A model generated the notes under the pieces. It searched no databases and had not been told where the DNA came from. It saw only the letters and a list, made by a program, of their open reading frames with translations. A DNA stretch of 64,000 nt from Ailurus styani. Its lineage: Eukaryota > Chordata > Mammalia > Carnivora > Ailuridae. The position numbers and the translations under genes are program-made. The stretch spans positions 632,565 to 696,564 of the forward strand of contig LNAC01000137.1 in NCBI GenBank assembly GCA_002007465.1, read 5' to 3'. Shown in pieces: positions 12,051 through 23,690 of the stretch (positions within the stretch are counted from its first letter, which is position 1; each line of letters starts with the position of its first letter).

Positions 12051-12176
12051 TTGTCACATCCAGGTAGCAGAACAGCATTAGGATCCAAGAAGGTTTTATA
12101 TGCAACTGTAATGCCATCTCTACCAAGTGCAGTCACCTGGTCAAATGTGAGACTCAAAACAGGTGTAAATGGAGAC
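12051..12176 (-). CDS. DCDC1: DCDC1-like exon E (after the DCX domain)
   Basis: 126 nt, phase 2 in and phase 2 out. The acceptor is TTTTCCATTTTTCAG|GTCTCC. The donor is weak, GTGACAA|GTAAAT. The translation starts SPFTPVLSLTFDQV and ends LLPGCD. The frame hits TAA four bases into the intron, so the exon could be mistaken for a terminal one. However, the two leftover bases (AA) plus the T that opens the next exon make an in-frame Asn and continue as NWEVCERF, so an internal exon is the better reading. No function can be assigned to this segment beyond its place after the DCX domain. Confidence 0.85.
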
Positions 12177-12839
12177 CTGAAAAATGGAAAAAACATCAAA
12201 GCTATATGCAAAATCATACAAATACTGAAACTTGAGCACAAATAAACAATAAAGCCTGTAATATCAGTGAGTAACAAAGTCCAGAAATAAGTGAATTTCA
12301 TATTACATGGCACTATTGTTGATATCTTACAATGACACCTGAAATGCACACTTCAGTTTATTTGGCTGATTTATATGTCAAGGATAGTTTTAACACATGT
12401 AATTCTTAAAAATAATTTCAATAATAAAAGCAAAGTATTTAGTTGAGAAAAACAACCAACTGTCATTCATGCAATTTCATTTTTAACATGTAACTACAAT
12501 GCAATATACCATTAATATTCTCTGGAGCTGATAATTAAGTGAATTCTTAATATTTGGCTATAAACTACTGTTTTTTGTGAGCTCACTAAATGTTAATGCT
12601 GATTTGATTTTTCACATTACATACAGTTATGTACTTTGTTTTCTATTTAATTATTTGAGAATTAAAATCAAATAGGAAACAGATCTTAAAAACAATGGCA
12701 CCTGGCATTATGTCAACTATGAACCTTTTTTTTTCTAAATTGGTGACAAAGCTTTGCTATTTAACTTCATAATTATAGGACTCAAGCACATTACCTGTGT
12801 AGGGTTGTCAAGAATTTTTAAACTGAATCTAATCATAAG

Positions 12840-13370
12840 AAAATATGTAGACAAATCCAGAATATGGGACATTCTACAAGAAAAGTGCCTGAACTCTTAA
12901 AAAAATTCAATGTCATGAGAAGCAAAACAAAAGGTGAAAGGATATTCTAGATTAAAGAGAACTAAAGGAGATAACTAAACATGATACATGAATCTTACTT
13001 GGATCCTAGACTAGGAAAAACTCTAAAGCATATTTTGCATAGATTAAACAAAGACTGCATATTATATGATGTTACATTATTGTTGACTGTGCTAGATATT
13101 ACAATGTGGTGACATAGAAGAACATCCTATTCTTCAGTTACATGATCTGAAGCATTTATGAGTGAAATTTCAGTGATTGTCTGGAAATAATCTCAAACCT
13201 TTCAAAAGAGAGAGAAGGGAGATATAAGAGGTAAAACTAATGAGGCAGACTCTAAACTGTTGAACCTAGGTGAAGGATACATAGGTGTTAATAGTACAAT
13301 TCTTTCAAGCTTTCTGGAGATTGGATATTTTCCAAAAGAAAAATAATTACAGGACTGAAAATAAAAGCAG
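12840..13370 (+). mobile_element. Ancient L1 3' tail (L1M type)
   Basis: Diverged copy of the old mammalian L1 3' region: AGATTAAAGAGAACTAAAGG, TACTTGGATCCTAGACTAGG, GGTGAAGGATACATAGGTGT and a final A-rich end. Subfamily by memory only. Confidence 0.55.
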
Positions 13371-14764
13371 ATATTGGCAAAATCAACTTTTATAAATAAG
13401 TAAGCTAACTCCCCATGTCAACACATTAAAATTACTCTTTAAAAATGAGTATCATTTACTTAGTACATACTGCGCATTCTCTCAATCTGTTTTAAACTAG
13501 ATCTAGAAAGTAACTTTTAGACATAAATTTCAGAAATCCCCATAGTAGCAAATTGTATAATGGCTTCCTAGTGCTTCATTTTGGATTCAAGATGTGAAAA
13601 AAAATCATTCCATTAAAATAACAGTGACATATAAATAAATATACACTTATGAATTCTTCCAGCTACAATTTTCAGTTGATTTTAGAGTATTCCAGATACT
13701 TAGCATTTTACTAAGTTATTCCACAAATATGATCCAATAAACCAAGAACAAGTGTTTCATCTTATTAAAATACCATATTATAACAAACATCACTAAAAAC
13801 ACCAAAATTAGTCATTGCTTTCACTTAAATAATGATATTTAAGAAGAAATTATTAGACACACATTTTATTAAAGCCTTTCCTTGTAACTGGAAGAGCTTG
13901 CTAAATTATTCAAGAATTCTTGCCTCTGTAAAATTCATCACTGTTCTACCATTATAAAAACAATTTTCACAATGTAACTAAATTGTATTTTTAAATCCAT
14001 CTATGGAAGAAAACATCATTCCTTACATATACTTTTAATTCTACAAATTACACAGCATATGAAATTATTAAATATTTTAATTTCCATCTCCTGGAAGAGA
14101 AGAAATAGAATTTTATACTATGCTATCTACAACTAATCCCACCAACTTCTTCCAAAACCTTCCTGAATTTAATATATAGCAAATCCAATCAGCTCCTAGT
14201 CTGTCTATGCTATTTTTGTTATAATTAATATATGATCAGTTATACTTGATAAGCAAAGTTATTTTCTCCTACTTCCCTTATTCAGATAAATAAAAGCTGA
14301 AAAAATTTTAAAGTCAGCCGAAAAGTGTGTTTAAGTTTCCTGACAAGCAGTTTCAGAGTTCATCTGGATGTGTCCTGTCAAAATATGCATACATTTCTAA
14401 GATATTCCACACAACAGCCCAGCTCATCAGTGCCTGTAGACTGCAGCCTTTCTCTTTTCCCAGAAACACAGATAATTTTATGCAGGAATTTACCAATCTA
14501 CAAAAATTTACACAATGCTCAGCAATAACCAGTAATTATTGTGGGATAATGTAAGGCACTTTTGAGGAATATAACTTTGATAGGATAGGGCTTACAAGCT
14601 TTACCAATTTATCTTTAGCTGTCCTGTCATTGGTGCTTAAAAGGTTAAGACTTTATTTGTGAAAACATAGAGAGATAGTGGGGAATCATGTTGTCTACAG
14701 CTTCATAAATCTTGCTTAAGATCCTTTTCAATTACCATCCATTTCTCCTTTAAAAAGGGACAAA

Positions 14765-14940
14765 AAAATAGAGGAGTGGAAGCAGGTCAGGGCAGTGTGC
14801 GACAATGACAGTGTGATGGGCTTGGGCCCCCCGTGGCGTTTCCATCTGCTATCATTAAGGTGACTACTCAGACATGAACAAATCCCACTTGCTGTGCTGA
14901 CAGGCAGACTTCAAGAACTATGACAAGGCATTAAGACAGC

Positions 14941-14945
<5 letters not shown>
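14765..14945. other. Repeat-free, GC-richer intronic block
   Basis: Contains GGGCTTGGGCCCCCCGTGGC and CTATCATTAAGGTGACTACT. No repeat family recognised and no exon with splice borders. Candidate conserved non-coding element; inference only. Confidence 0.3.

Positions 14946-14997
<52 letters not shown>
14945..14997. repeat. (GA)n microsatellite
   Basis: About 26 GA units without interruption. Confidence 0.97.
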
Positions 14998-14998
<1 letters not shown>

Positions 14999-15173
14999 TC
15001 ATATCTCACAAACAATACTGCCTCACAAAAAAACGCCCCTGAAATTTTATTGGAATTCAAGATTTTAAAAAAAAATTCATAAAGGGTGCTACTTGGCTCC
15101 TCAACTTTCCTTTTAAATTAACTTGCCCCTGGAAAGATTGAGGATAGACAGAGAATAAATACCTTGCTCCTAC

Positions 15174-15337
15174 CTGTATGCTTTACCATAAGATACCCAA
15201 ATTTTTTGCTCATTCTTCAGCAAAAGTGGATTCTTAATTTCTTGACCGTGCTCATCAAAAAGCCGGATTGAAGAGAAATTGAGGCCTGATGGGTTGATGG
15301 GAGATCCTTGAAGCCTTTGATGAATCTTGAGAAGTAA
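15174..15337 (-). CDS. DCDC1: DCDC1-like exon D (C-terminal half of DCX domain)
   Basis: 164 nt, phase 0 in, phase 2 out (54 codons plus two bases). The acceptor is TTTTCCCCCACCACCAG and the donor is GCATACAG|GTAGGA. The translation contains LLLKIHQRLQ, then IRLFDEHGQEIKNP, then KIWVSYGKAYR. This is the classic second half of a DCX domain: central helix, then a strand with a G-(x)-E/K turn (usually lyt..G..v), a hydrophobic 'L', and a final strand ending in a-s-y-G-k. The codon split over the junction (AG + G) gives arginine with the following exon. Reading into the intron meets a stop at once, consistent with a true splice border. Confidence 0.9.
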
Positions 15338-15537
15338 CTGGTGGTGGGGGAAAATAATGAAGAGGAAGAAGAAGAAGAAATAATGCAAAATGTGAACATC
15401 TATAACAAACTGTCTCTACTCTGTAACAAATGAATCCAAACAAATGATAATTAAATTCATATAGAATGTTAAAAGAAGTGTGAAATGATAGCAATGTTTA
15501 GCTCAGTGTAAAGTAACAAAATGAGCAAGGGCTTTTA

Positions 15538-15555
15538 ACCAGCAGGGGGTGCCAC
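15538..15555 (+). promoter_or_regulatory. CTCF-like binding motif
   Basis: ACCAGCAGGGGGTGCCAC matches the CTCF core (CCASYAGRGGGCRS-like) at almost every position, the main difference being GTGCC for GCGCC. It lies about 200 bp from exon D in repeat-free sequence. Occupancy cannot be judged from sequence. Confidence 0.5.
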
Positions 15556-17657
15556 AGGCTTGTGATTGAGCTCTGACCCTTTGGCACAGGGACTGAAAGC
15601 AGATGTGACAGCCGTACAGAAAGAGCATTTAGCTTCCACACACGGTAACAGTCCTCTTTGATAACGGTTATGCTTTTCTTGTCTGAGCCACATATTTTGT
15701 TAGGATCCTCCTGGAGCACGTTCAAATTTTAGAATCGGCAACCTCCCCGTCCCCAACTAACTGCAGATAACGCATGTTAGAACAACTCACCATTTACAGG
15801 ATTGCAAAAATAAACAAGATTTTCAGCCGATGTCTGTTCACCTACAAGAACTCTTTTTGAATGTAGTTCAATTAAGAACCTTGCATAAGCTTGTGAGCTG
15901 CTTCAATCATGAATGTTTTCAAGTTATGAGTAAGCCATAATTGAAATGTGAAGTATAAAATGCTCTCATTTGATATTTTAAATAATAGCATCGTCAGTGT
16001 TTGCTTCTATCTTACATTTAGGGTTGCTAAATCATCAAGATCTTCCTAATTTCAGGCACATTTTAAATGAAAATAAATCCCACTGAGCTGTGTTGCATAT
16101 GGAATTTTAGAGGTCATTTTTTCCTTATTCATCAACTTTGTTTGAACGTTTAGGCCTCTGCTCATTCCTGCTCTGCACCCCACGCTATCCATCACTGTTC
16201 TCCCCTGAGCCTTCTGTCGTCTCTCCCTTGTCAGTTCTTGTGTCTCTCAATTTCTTGTTACTCTGTAATCTCAGCAGGAATGCGGATACATTTGTGGCCT
16301 TTCCTTGCCTAGCTGCTATACCGGATGCTTTTTTTGCTCCTTCTATTAATTCCCATTGAAGGTATCTTGAGAAGCTAAATGCCAAAGCTCAGAGGAAAGA
16401 AGACAAAGTTACAAACTTGCCATATATCTCAGTTTCCTCACCTATTGGCTATAAACTCTTGTCCAGGTAAAAGATTTTCTTTGACCAGCAACTATATTTA
16501 TAGAACAACTAAGATTTAGGCTTTGTTATAAATGGAGATAAATACTCATATCTCTGACTTCATCAGCTCTGCATTGTTTTCCTCACCTCTGTGTTGCACA
16601 GATTTTTACCCTTGAACATCAGAAAGGCTGAAAACAATGACACATTTTTCATTTCATTAAAGTTAATATTTCTCATCCTGCCTAACCAAGTCCTCTGAAT
16701 TAAAAATAATGATTACTATTCTCCTTGGAAGTATAATACACAAGGTGCAAGAGCAGTAAAAATCTGCATTGTTTTTGGTTTTATTCATTGGAACCACAAA
16801 CATAGTTTGAATTCTATAAACTGTTTTTACAAATCCCCACGTTTGTTGCTCTGCTATTATCTCAGAAAACATGTAATGCTGATCATCTTTTAAATCACAA
16901 TGATTTCATTTTATAGGCATCACCTCTTTTTTGTAAGGGGAAAGATATAAAAGATTTAAGGCCTGATCCAAGATAGAAATGTGCACACAAACAACAGGAG
17001 TATGTGGCGAAAAGCTATGAACACCTGACCACTTAACCAAATTCATTTTCACAGGAGTAGCATTGTAATCTCTGTTTTTTCAACTTGGTGACAGACTGCA
17101 TTTTAGATGTTTAAAGAAGAGCATTCAACAGCCTACAGGGGGTAAGGGCCTTGGTATCTTTCTTCTCTAGGTCATTGGTTAGGGCTAGGCTATGGCAACC
17201 AAAAGTTGCAATAATCGTCATCCATTTATTTCTAAAGCTATCACAACGATGCCTTTATAGGATAAGAATTTGATCAGGGACCTGAGAAGAGTGTGAAACA
17301 TCTTGGGGTAATGATTGAGACAAGTGTGCACCAAAGGAACAGTCTTCCTTGGGTATCACAAGGGAATCTCCCTAACAGAGAGCTTCATAGTGCCCCTAAT
17401 TCAAGTTTTCCCTCAGATTTACTTGCATATAAAAGCAAAGCATAGATGAATTTCAACATGATTTCAGCCAACATAAGAACTTTCTACAAAATAATATCTT
17501 CTTATATAAGATAAAATAAATGATGTCTTTAATTTTAAAGTAAACTAAAAAATAAAATATTCTAAGGTGAGTAAAGGGAAACAGGTAGAAAATTCTGGAA
17601 AGGCTTTTATACCATGGTGATTCATGACGTCAGGGATGTGATAGTAAAAAGAAACCA

Positions 17658-17867
17658 GGGCGCCTGGGTGGCTCAGTGGGTTAAAGCCGCTGCCTTCGGC
17701 TCAGGTCATGATCCCAGGGTCCTGGGATCGAGGCCCACATCGGGCTCTCTGCTCAGCGGGGAGCCTGCTTCCTCCTCTCTCCTCTCTCTCTGCCTGCCTC
17801 TCTGCCTACTTGTAATCTCTCTCTCTGTGTCAAATGAATAAATAAAATCTTTAAAAAAAAAAAAAAA
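17658..17867 (+). mobile_element. CAN-SINE, young copy
   Basis: Near-consensus full copy. Perfect 12 bp TSD aaaaagaaacca (17646-17657 / 17868-17879). Confidence 0.95.
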
Positions 17868-18712
17868 AAAAAGAAACCAACCAAGGCTCTTGATTCTTCT
17901 CTCTCTAATCAATCAAGGTAGCATTTCTCATCTCTCCTGGGCCCAGCCAATGATCAGATCAGATGAAAATCTCCTAATTCTATACAACTCTTGTGTTCTA
18001 TACTCTCCTAACTCTATACAACTGTGAAGGCCAGGTAATGGATACCGCCAGGAAGGGGTAAGTCTGAGAGTGCCAAACTGAAGGGGAAAAAAAAAGGAAC
18101 GAGTCTCTGAACAAAGGCCAAGGAACAGAGCCCAGAGCCCAAAACACTGGTGTGTGCTCGGGTGCATAACCCCAATTTGTAAACAACAGGGTATTCATTG
18201 TCCTTTTATGCAAGACAAAGACCCAAAATAAAGACCCTGAGCATGTTGGTTCTGCCTGAGAAACATCCCAATTGTCTGGAAAATAAGCAAAGGTAAGAGT
18301 GCTTAAGATAAATGATCTGCATATGCTTGCAATAAGCACAGAAGACTAAGGCTATATGCTAGCTGCTCAGGGTCTAGGGCTTAGAAATACCCCCAACCCA
18401 GAACATACCCTCCACTGAATACCATGTCACTTCTTTCGAAGTGTAAACAAGAGGGAGATCCCAGAATCCAGTGTAGACAGATTTCCAAATACAGGCATAA
18501 TGAAGGTTAAGACATTGTTAAGTATGGGCCAAGAGTTAATACTCTTCCAAAGCTGAGAGCCTAAGAAATTCAAAAGTCAAGCTTGAGACTATCAATCTTT
18601 ACAGAGCAGCAAATGATTAATCTTCTCAAAACAACTTTAAAGATGTAATTGTGTAAGTTAACTACAAGTAACTTGAGAGACATTTACAGTCATAAACAGT
18701 CAGTAAACTCAC

Positions 18713-18814
18713 TTTTTCCATCCTATCACCAGTTTGAGTTGGGCTATTAAACTCCAGGTCTTTTTTGCTGATCCAAACAGAGAACTCTCCAGTGTCTTTA
18801 CCATTTTCAAATAT
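18713..18814 (-). CDS. DCDC1: DCDC1-like exon C (N-terminal half of DCX domain)
   Basis: 102 nt, 34 codons, phase 0 at both ends. The acceptor is GCTTATTTTTCAG and the donor is GAAAAA|GTGAGT. The translation starts IFENGKDTGEFSVWISKK. The pattern hydrophobic-x-x-NG(K/D) followed by a beta strand is the signature start of doublecortin domains (for example the vyrNGD motif of family members), and the exon ends in DRMEK, leading into the central helix. The preceding exon supplies GGLQLK, giving a continuous first strand. The exon is flanked by a CAN-SINE fragment 470 bp upstream and a younger SINE about 850 bp downstream. Confidence 0.87.
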
Positions 18815-19282
18815 CTGAAAAATAAGCACATTCAAAATTAAAAATAAATACATGCACCTACACATTTGTACATATGTTCATACGTACACATATAAAGGCA
18901 AGCAGTCTTGGCATTTCACAGTATTGTGTCAACTGAATTCATACATGGGGGAACTGTGCAAAGCAAGGCCTGCCTCTATGAACAAGTGCAAGTAATTGGC
19001 AATGAAAATCAATAGGACTAGAATAGTATAAGAAAGTCTCTTGGTTCTCCTTTCAGTTTCAGTCTTTAGCCTGACTGGCATTCCCTACAATTTTAAAATA
19101 GAAGGAAACGTGGTCATTAAAGAAAAAAATCACTGACTATACTGGATGCTTAAATGGAACAAGCACTAAAGAAAGGTCAGTTAGCGACTAATTAGCTAGT
19201 TCATTTCATTCTTCTCGAAAAACATAAAGCCACAAATTACATGAGGAATCTTTGATTTATATTTAAAATACATCAGCATTCA

Positions 19283-19378
19283 TAGGCTGACTCAGCAGAG
19301 CCTGCAACTCATGATCTCAGGGTTGTGAGTTCAAGCCCCATGTTGGGTGAAGAGATTACTTAAAAATAAGACCTTTAA
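19283..19378 (+). mobile_element. Short tRNA-type SINE fragment
   Basis: CATGATCTCAGGGTTGTGAG followed by TTCAAGCCCCATGTTGGGTG and AGAGATTACTTAAAAATAAG. This is the short carnivoran SINE form that lacks the CT-rich block. The head is degraded. Confidence 0.8.
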
Positions 19379-19975
19379 AAAATAGAAATAATAAAATATG
19401 TCAGTGTTCACCTCATCTTCGAACTCACTAAAAGGAAATTTAACCTGGCAGATTTATTTCATAACAATACGATGATGCCATCCATTTTAAGTGCACATAT
19501 GCAACAAGTTGTTGAGAACAGAGACAAAATTCTTAACATTGTATTATGCAACACTTGCTGAGAAAAAAAAACACGAGCAAGCATTCTGGTCCAAAGTATC
19601 CAAACAAACCAGAAGGAGGGATCCAGTAGAGTGAATACCATCCCCTAACCACACTGCAGACCCATGTGGGGTGTGCCATTCCATTCACTGGGCTCTTAAG
19701 AATCAAAGCAGGCCAAGAGAGGCCAGATGAGTAATTTAAATCCTTGCTTATTTTATTTTTCCTCAAAAGTTCTTTTCTTCCCTTTCTGATACACCTATCA
19801 CATCAGAGCAGTCATTGTATTTATCTCTAGTGCTATTTCCAGAGAAGATAATCTAGGAAAATACCTTATTTAAAAAGAAAGAAAACTATCTTCTGCTTTT
19901 GAGACAGTTTTGAGTTATTTAATTAGTCCTAATCTAATTTGGGAAATAATGTGCTTCAATAGCACTTCCTCAGGC

Positions 19976-20021
19976 GAAAGAAAGAAGGAAGGAAGGAAGG
20001 AAGGAAGGAAGGGAGGAAGGA

Positions 20022-20085
<64 letters not shown>

Positions 20086-20086
20086 A
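19976..20086. repeat. (AAGG)n/(AAAG)n tetranucleotide repeat
   Basis: GAAGG units passing into about 15 pure AAAG units. It directly precedes the SINE at 20112. Confidence 0.97.
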
Positions 20087-20111
20087 TGATTGATTTAAAA
20101 AAGGAGGAATA

Positions 20112-20360
20112 GGGGCGCCTGGGTGGCTCAGTGGATTAAAGCNGGGCGCCTGGGTGGCTCAGTGGGTTAAAGCCTCTGCTTTCGGCCCAGGTCATGATCT
20201 CAGGGTCCTGGGATCGAGGCCCGCATCGGGCTCTCTGCTTGGCAGGGAGCCTGCTTCCCCCTCTCTCTGTCTGCCTGCCTCTCTGCCTCCTTGTGATCTC
20301 TCTCCCGCTGTGAAATAAATAAATAAAATCTTTAAAAAAATAAAAAATAAAAAAAAAATA
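20112..20360 (+). mobile_element. CAN-SINE with duplicated head and a single N (assembly flaw)
   Basis: Bases 20112-20142 are the first 31 bp of the SINE head. An N follows at 20143, then a complete SINE starts again at 20144. TSD aaaaaggaggaata (20098-20111 / 20361-20374) brackets the whole, so a single insertion is implied and the repeated head is probably artificial. Confidence 0.9.
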
Positions 20361-22344
20361 AAAAAGGAGGAATAATGTTCAAGAATTCTAAGTGTTTTTC
20401 TACTCAGTGCTTTTTATCATACTGATAGTCTCTGGAACTAGTACAGCTATCAGCCTTGCTACATTGATATTCTCTACCCTACAGCATCTTTTGCTCACCA
20501 GGATTTTTTTTTTTAACTTCTTTTCTGAGTACATATACAATTCTGAGAAATAAATCTCTCTACTTTTGCAAGGAACTTTGTAAACCCAACCCGAGGTTGC
20601 CCGCAAACCCATGGGAAATCATTTGGATGGAAAATCTTATTCTACCAACAATCTCTTCAGAGCCCTCACCTGGAACAGAGCTCTTAAACAACAGCGACAT
20701 TTGGCAAGGATGATCACAATTCTGGGTGTCGCACATTCTGCAAAGTTAGTGTTGACAAAAGCTCATTTGGGGGAACTTACTGATGTTCCTTTGTCAAGAC
20801 TTGCTAGATGTGGAATGAGAGTGCAGAAAATTATGTTCTAGAAAAGTGCAGTGTGAGTGCTCACTGCCAAACTAAGAAAGCAAAGAGGAGTTGGCCAATA
20901 TCTAAGACCTTCATTAGCTCACTGCTTCCTTCACTACCAGTAAGAAGTCTGCCCTTCTATAACCAGAAGTGTTCTCGAAAACAAACAAACAAACAAACAA
21001 GGCTGGCTCTGGTCTCCAGAATCCCTATAAAGGAATTTGAATATATATGTTTTAAGTAAAGGCCTTTAAATATATATGTTTTAAGAGTTTAAGTAAAAGT
21101 TTAGGTGTTTAAGTGAAAGAAGGCTGCCCTCCATCAGTCATTTGTATAATGTATTGTTTTCTGTATTTTTACAGAAATAAAAATTCCCCAAGCTAAAATC
21201 CTATGAGATTCTGCTTTTCTTAAGGCCCACCTCTCATTTTTAGGGTCTTCATTACTATGTTCATTTTTCTAAAATCCAAGTATTATATTTATTTTTTTCT
21301 TCCTTTGCATGAGAAGTATTTTTACTTCCACTGTCCAATGTCTAAACAAAGAGCCCTCTCTAAACAGAGTTTCTGTGATTGACTAGATACAGAAAAATAA
21401 AAAAAATAGTCTACTTTTATTTTCCTGCTGCCTGATCCTTGGCTTAAGAAAAACTGACTGCTGTTTTGGCTTCCCAGTGGCTCTCTGCATGGCCTTACCT
21501 CCCTACAGCTCTAAAATTAAATTCTTATCCTTGGAGCAGGATAATGGAAAAAGCTAACTGAGGCTAGTCTTGGGTCCCAAGGAGTAACATAATAGAACCT
21601 TTAAAAATAGTGATCCAGATCCTCTTGAAAACATGATAGCTAATGGCTAGTGAGAAAAAGACCTATAAATAAGAATTTACTTCTACGATTAGTTATAACA
21701 AGTAAAAAGTTTTAGGAGTGTTTTCCATGAACTACAGTCTTTTTATTCTCCTTCGTGTCAATATTGACTTTTCTTAAATAGGATTAAATTAGATTAACAC
21801 CAATGTTTTATTGTAATATTGTTGATTGACTCATTCACTCAACAAATACTTACTGAGTGCCTAACATGCCAAACAGTGCTCAGGTAAGAAACACCAGTGA
21901 GCTAAGATTCCCGTTTTTGAGGAACAAGTAAGTAAATCATAATAGCATAGTCAGGGTACATCTGGGTCTTATAAATGTTAATTGTTCATTCTTTTTGTTA
22001 CACAAGGATCACCAAATTACATAAACTTGGTAGACCTTCAATAGAATTTGGTAGGCCTTCTTTAACAAAAGGAAAGCAAAATTACAAATGCAAATCTAGA
22101 TACAAAATACTCATTTAAAATAAGAAAAGAAATCAATTTATACACATTAAAAAGCTTACACATAGCAAAAATATTACAAAATATTTCCATTAATTAACTA
22201 TCCAACACACATGTTTTGACTGAATTGTCTTTGATCATCTTTTCATGTGGTAATTTGGTATCATTTTCTGTAAAGAGAATAGAGATAATTCTTTAGCATG
22301 GCTAATCAAAAATTTTTTTATTATTGATTAGAAAAATCTCTTTC

Positions 22345-22445
22345 TGTCAGGCTCTATGCTCGATGCAGAGTGTGCTTTGGATTCTCTCTCCCTCTCCCTC
22401 CTTTTCTTTCTCTCAAATAAATAAATAAAATCTAAAAAAAAAAAA
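22345..22445 (+). mobile_element. CAN-SINE 3' half
   Basis: GGCTCTATGCTCGATGCAGA, CT-rich block, then AAATAAATAAATAAAATCTA. The tRNA-like head is missing. Confidence 0.75.
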
Positions 22446-22460
22446 AGTTTAAAAAAAAGG

Positions 22461-22572
22461 GGGGCACCTGGGTGGCTCAGTTGGTTAAGTGCCCAACTCC
22501 TGGTTTTGGCTCAGGTTGTGATCTTGTGATCATGAGATTGAGCTCAAATAAACAAATAAAATCTAAAAAAAA
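22461..22572 (+). mobile_element. CAN-SINE with internal deletion
   Basis: Intact head (GGCACCTGGGTGGCTCAGTT) to GATCATGAGATTGAG, then directly CTCAAATAAACAAATAAAAT. The whole middle and CT-rich block is lost. Confidence 0.88.
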
Positions 22573-23129
22573 ATGTTTAAGAAAAATATCTTTCAGCTTC
22601 ACAACTCTGTTGGTCATTTGGTAAAAATATTTAGGATTGATGTCAAATTTGGGGAAAATTTAATTAGGTTTCTTTATAATGTGAGCTGTAAAATGGGGAA
22701 GAATTTCCTACAAATAGCCGGCTTTATTATTTTTGCACCATGTTTTTCCTCCACCACCTATCTACTTTTGATGCCAAGCACTCTAGTCCATAGTCAGAAA
22801 GCAATACACTCTATGGCCAGCAGGTAGTAGCCATCTTTCTGGAAGCTCTTTCCACATCAGAATAGCTAGCACTAACTGAACTATAAATACAGGGAAGTGA
22901 CTGCAAAACACTAATTACATTCCACTATACCCAAATTAATGTATCCCCAACTCAGTATCCCTCCACCAGACCTCAAAAATGTGTGCAGTCACTTGATACA
23001 AGGGAAAACTTGACAGAGAGGAAGTTGGAGTAGAAACAGACAATGGTCTCAACCAATTACAGTTAAGATATATTTGCAGATTTTACAGGAATACGTGGCC
23101 ATGTGCACCCATTGCTGGTGTTTTCTCCT

Positions 23130-23690
23130 AGGGTTTTCAAAGGGGCCTATGCAGGGAAGGAACCTGAAGCTTAAGTTTCATTAGCTTCATGGCAAATGCA
23201 CCTCTGAGACTGTTAGAAGGTGGTAAGTGTCATCCGAAAAAGGGCAGGGGATATAGGGTCCGGGATCAGGAGTGTGATGGGCATGACCAATACCACATGA
23301 AGCAGGTGACCAGAACAGGCCTTCAAGAGAGGAAAGATTTGAGTAAGGACTTGTCGGGGAGAGTTAACCAAGCTGATAGGCTGGGAGAAGAGCATTGCAG
23401 GCAGAGGGAGCTGCTCGAGCAAAGAAACTAAGGCAGAGATGTGGCTGGTATGTTCTAAGAACTACAAGAAGACTAGTGTTTCCGGAGCAGGGTGATAGAG
23501 GCAGACGGTAACGTGAAGTCCGAGGGTTAAGAGATTCACAGAGGAATGGGGAATCTTTGCAGGGTTTGGAACAGAGCAGAAACGGGCTCGAACTTAAAAG
23601 GATCATTGTGGCTGCTGGGCAGAGAGCAGACTGCAGGGAGTGTCAGCAATCTTAAGAGTGGATGATGGGGGCTCCAGCCAGAGTAGTAAC
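23130..23690 (+). repeat. Ancient mammalian interspersed repeat, family unresolved
   Basis: Segments such as GAAGAGCATTGCAGGCAGAG, GGTATGTTCTAAGAACTACA and AGGATCATTGTGGCTGCTGG match a common ancient mammalian repeat consensus that I recall but cannot name with certainty. This explains the short open frames here on both strands. Confidence 0.55.

Larger units (their letters stand above)
12177..15173 (-). other. Intron between exons D and E
   Basis: About 3.0 kb with no CAN-SINE. An old L1 3' tail lies at about 12840-13370, a repeat-free GC-richer block at 14765-14945 and a GA microsatellite at 14945-14997. The rest is AT-rich and featureless to my eye. Confidence 0.75.
15338..18712 (-). other. 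Intron between exons C and D
   Basis: About 3.4 kb. It contains a CTCF-like motif near 15538, unannotated mixed sequence at 15780-17640, and one young SINE at 17658-17867. I see no other element. Confidence 0.75.

Noticed and set aside
12044..12052. TAA stop after exon E taken as the gene's end
   Set aside because: A GT donor precedes it and the phase joins perfectly to exon F.
14945..14997. Direct GA repeats considered as an array of a CRISPR type
   Set aside because: Dinucleotide microsatellite with no spacers, in a mammalian genome.
23189..23606. Overlapping open frames on both strands
   Set aside because: Fall in an ancient interspersed repeat; GC-richer composition explains the lack of stops.
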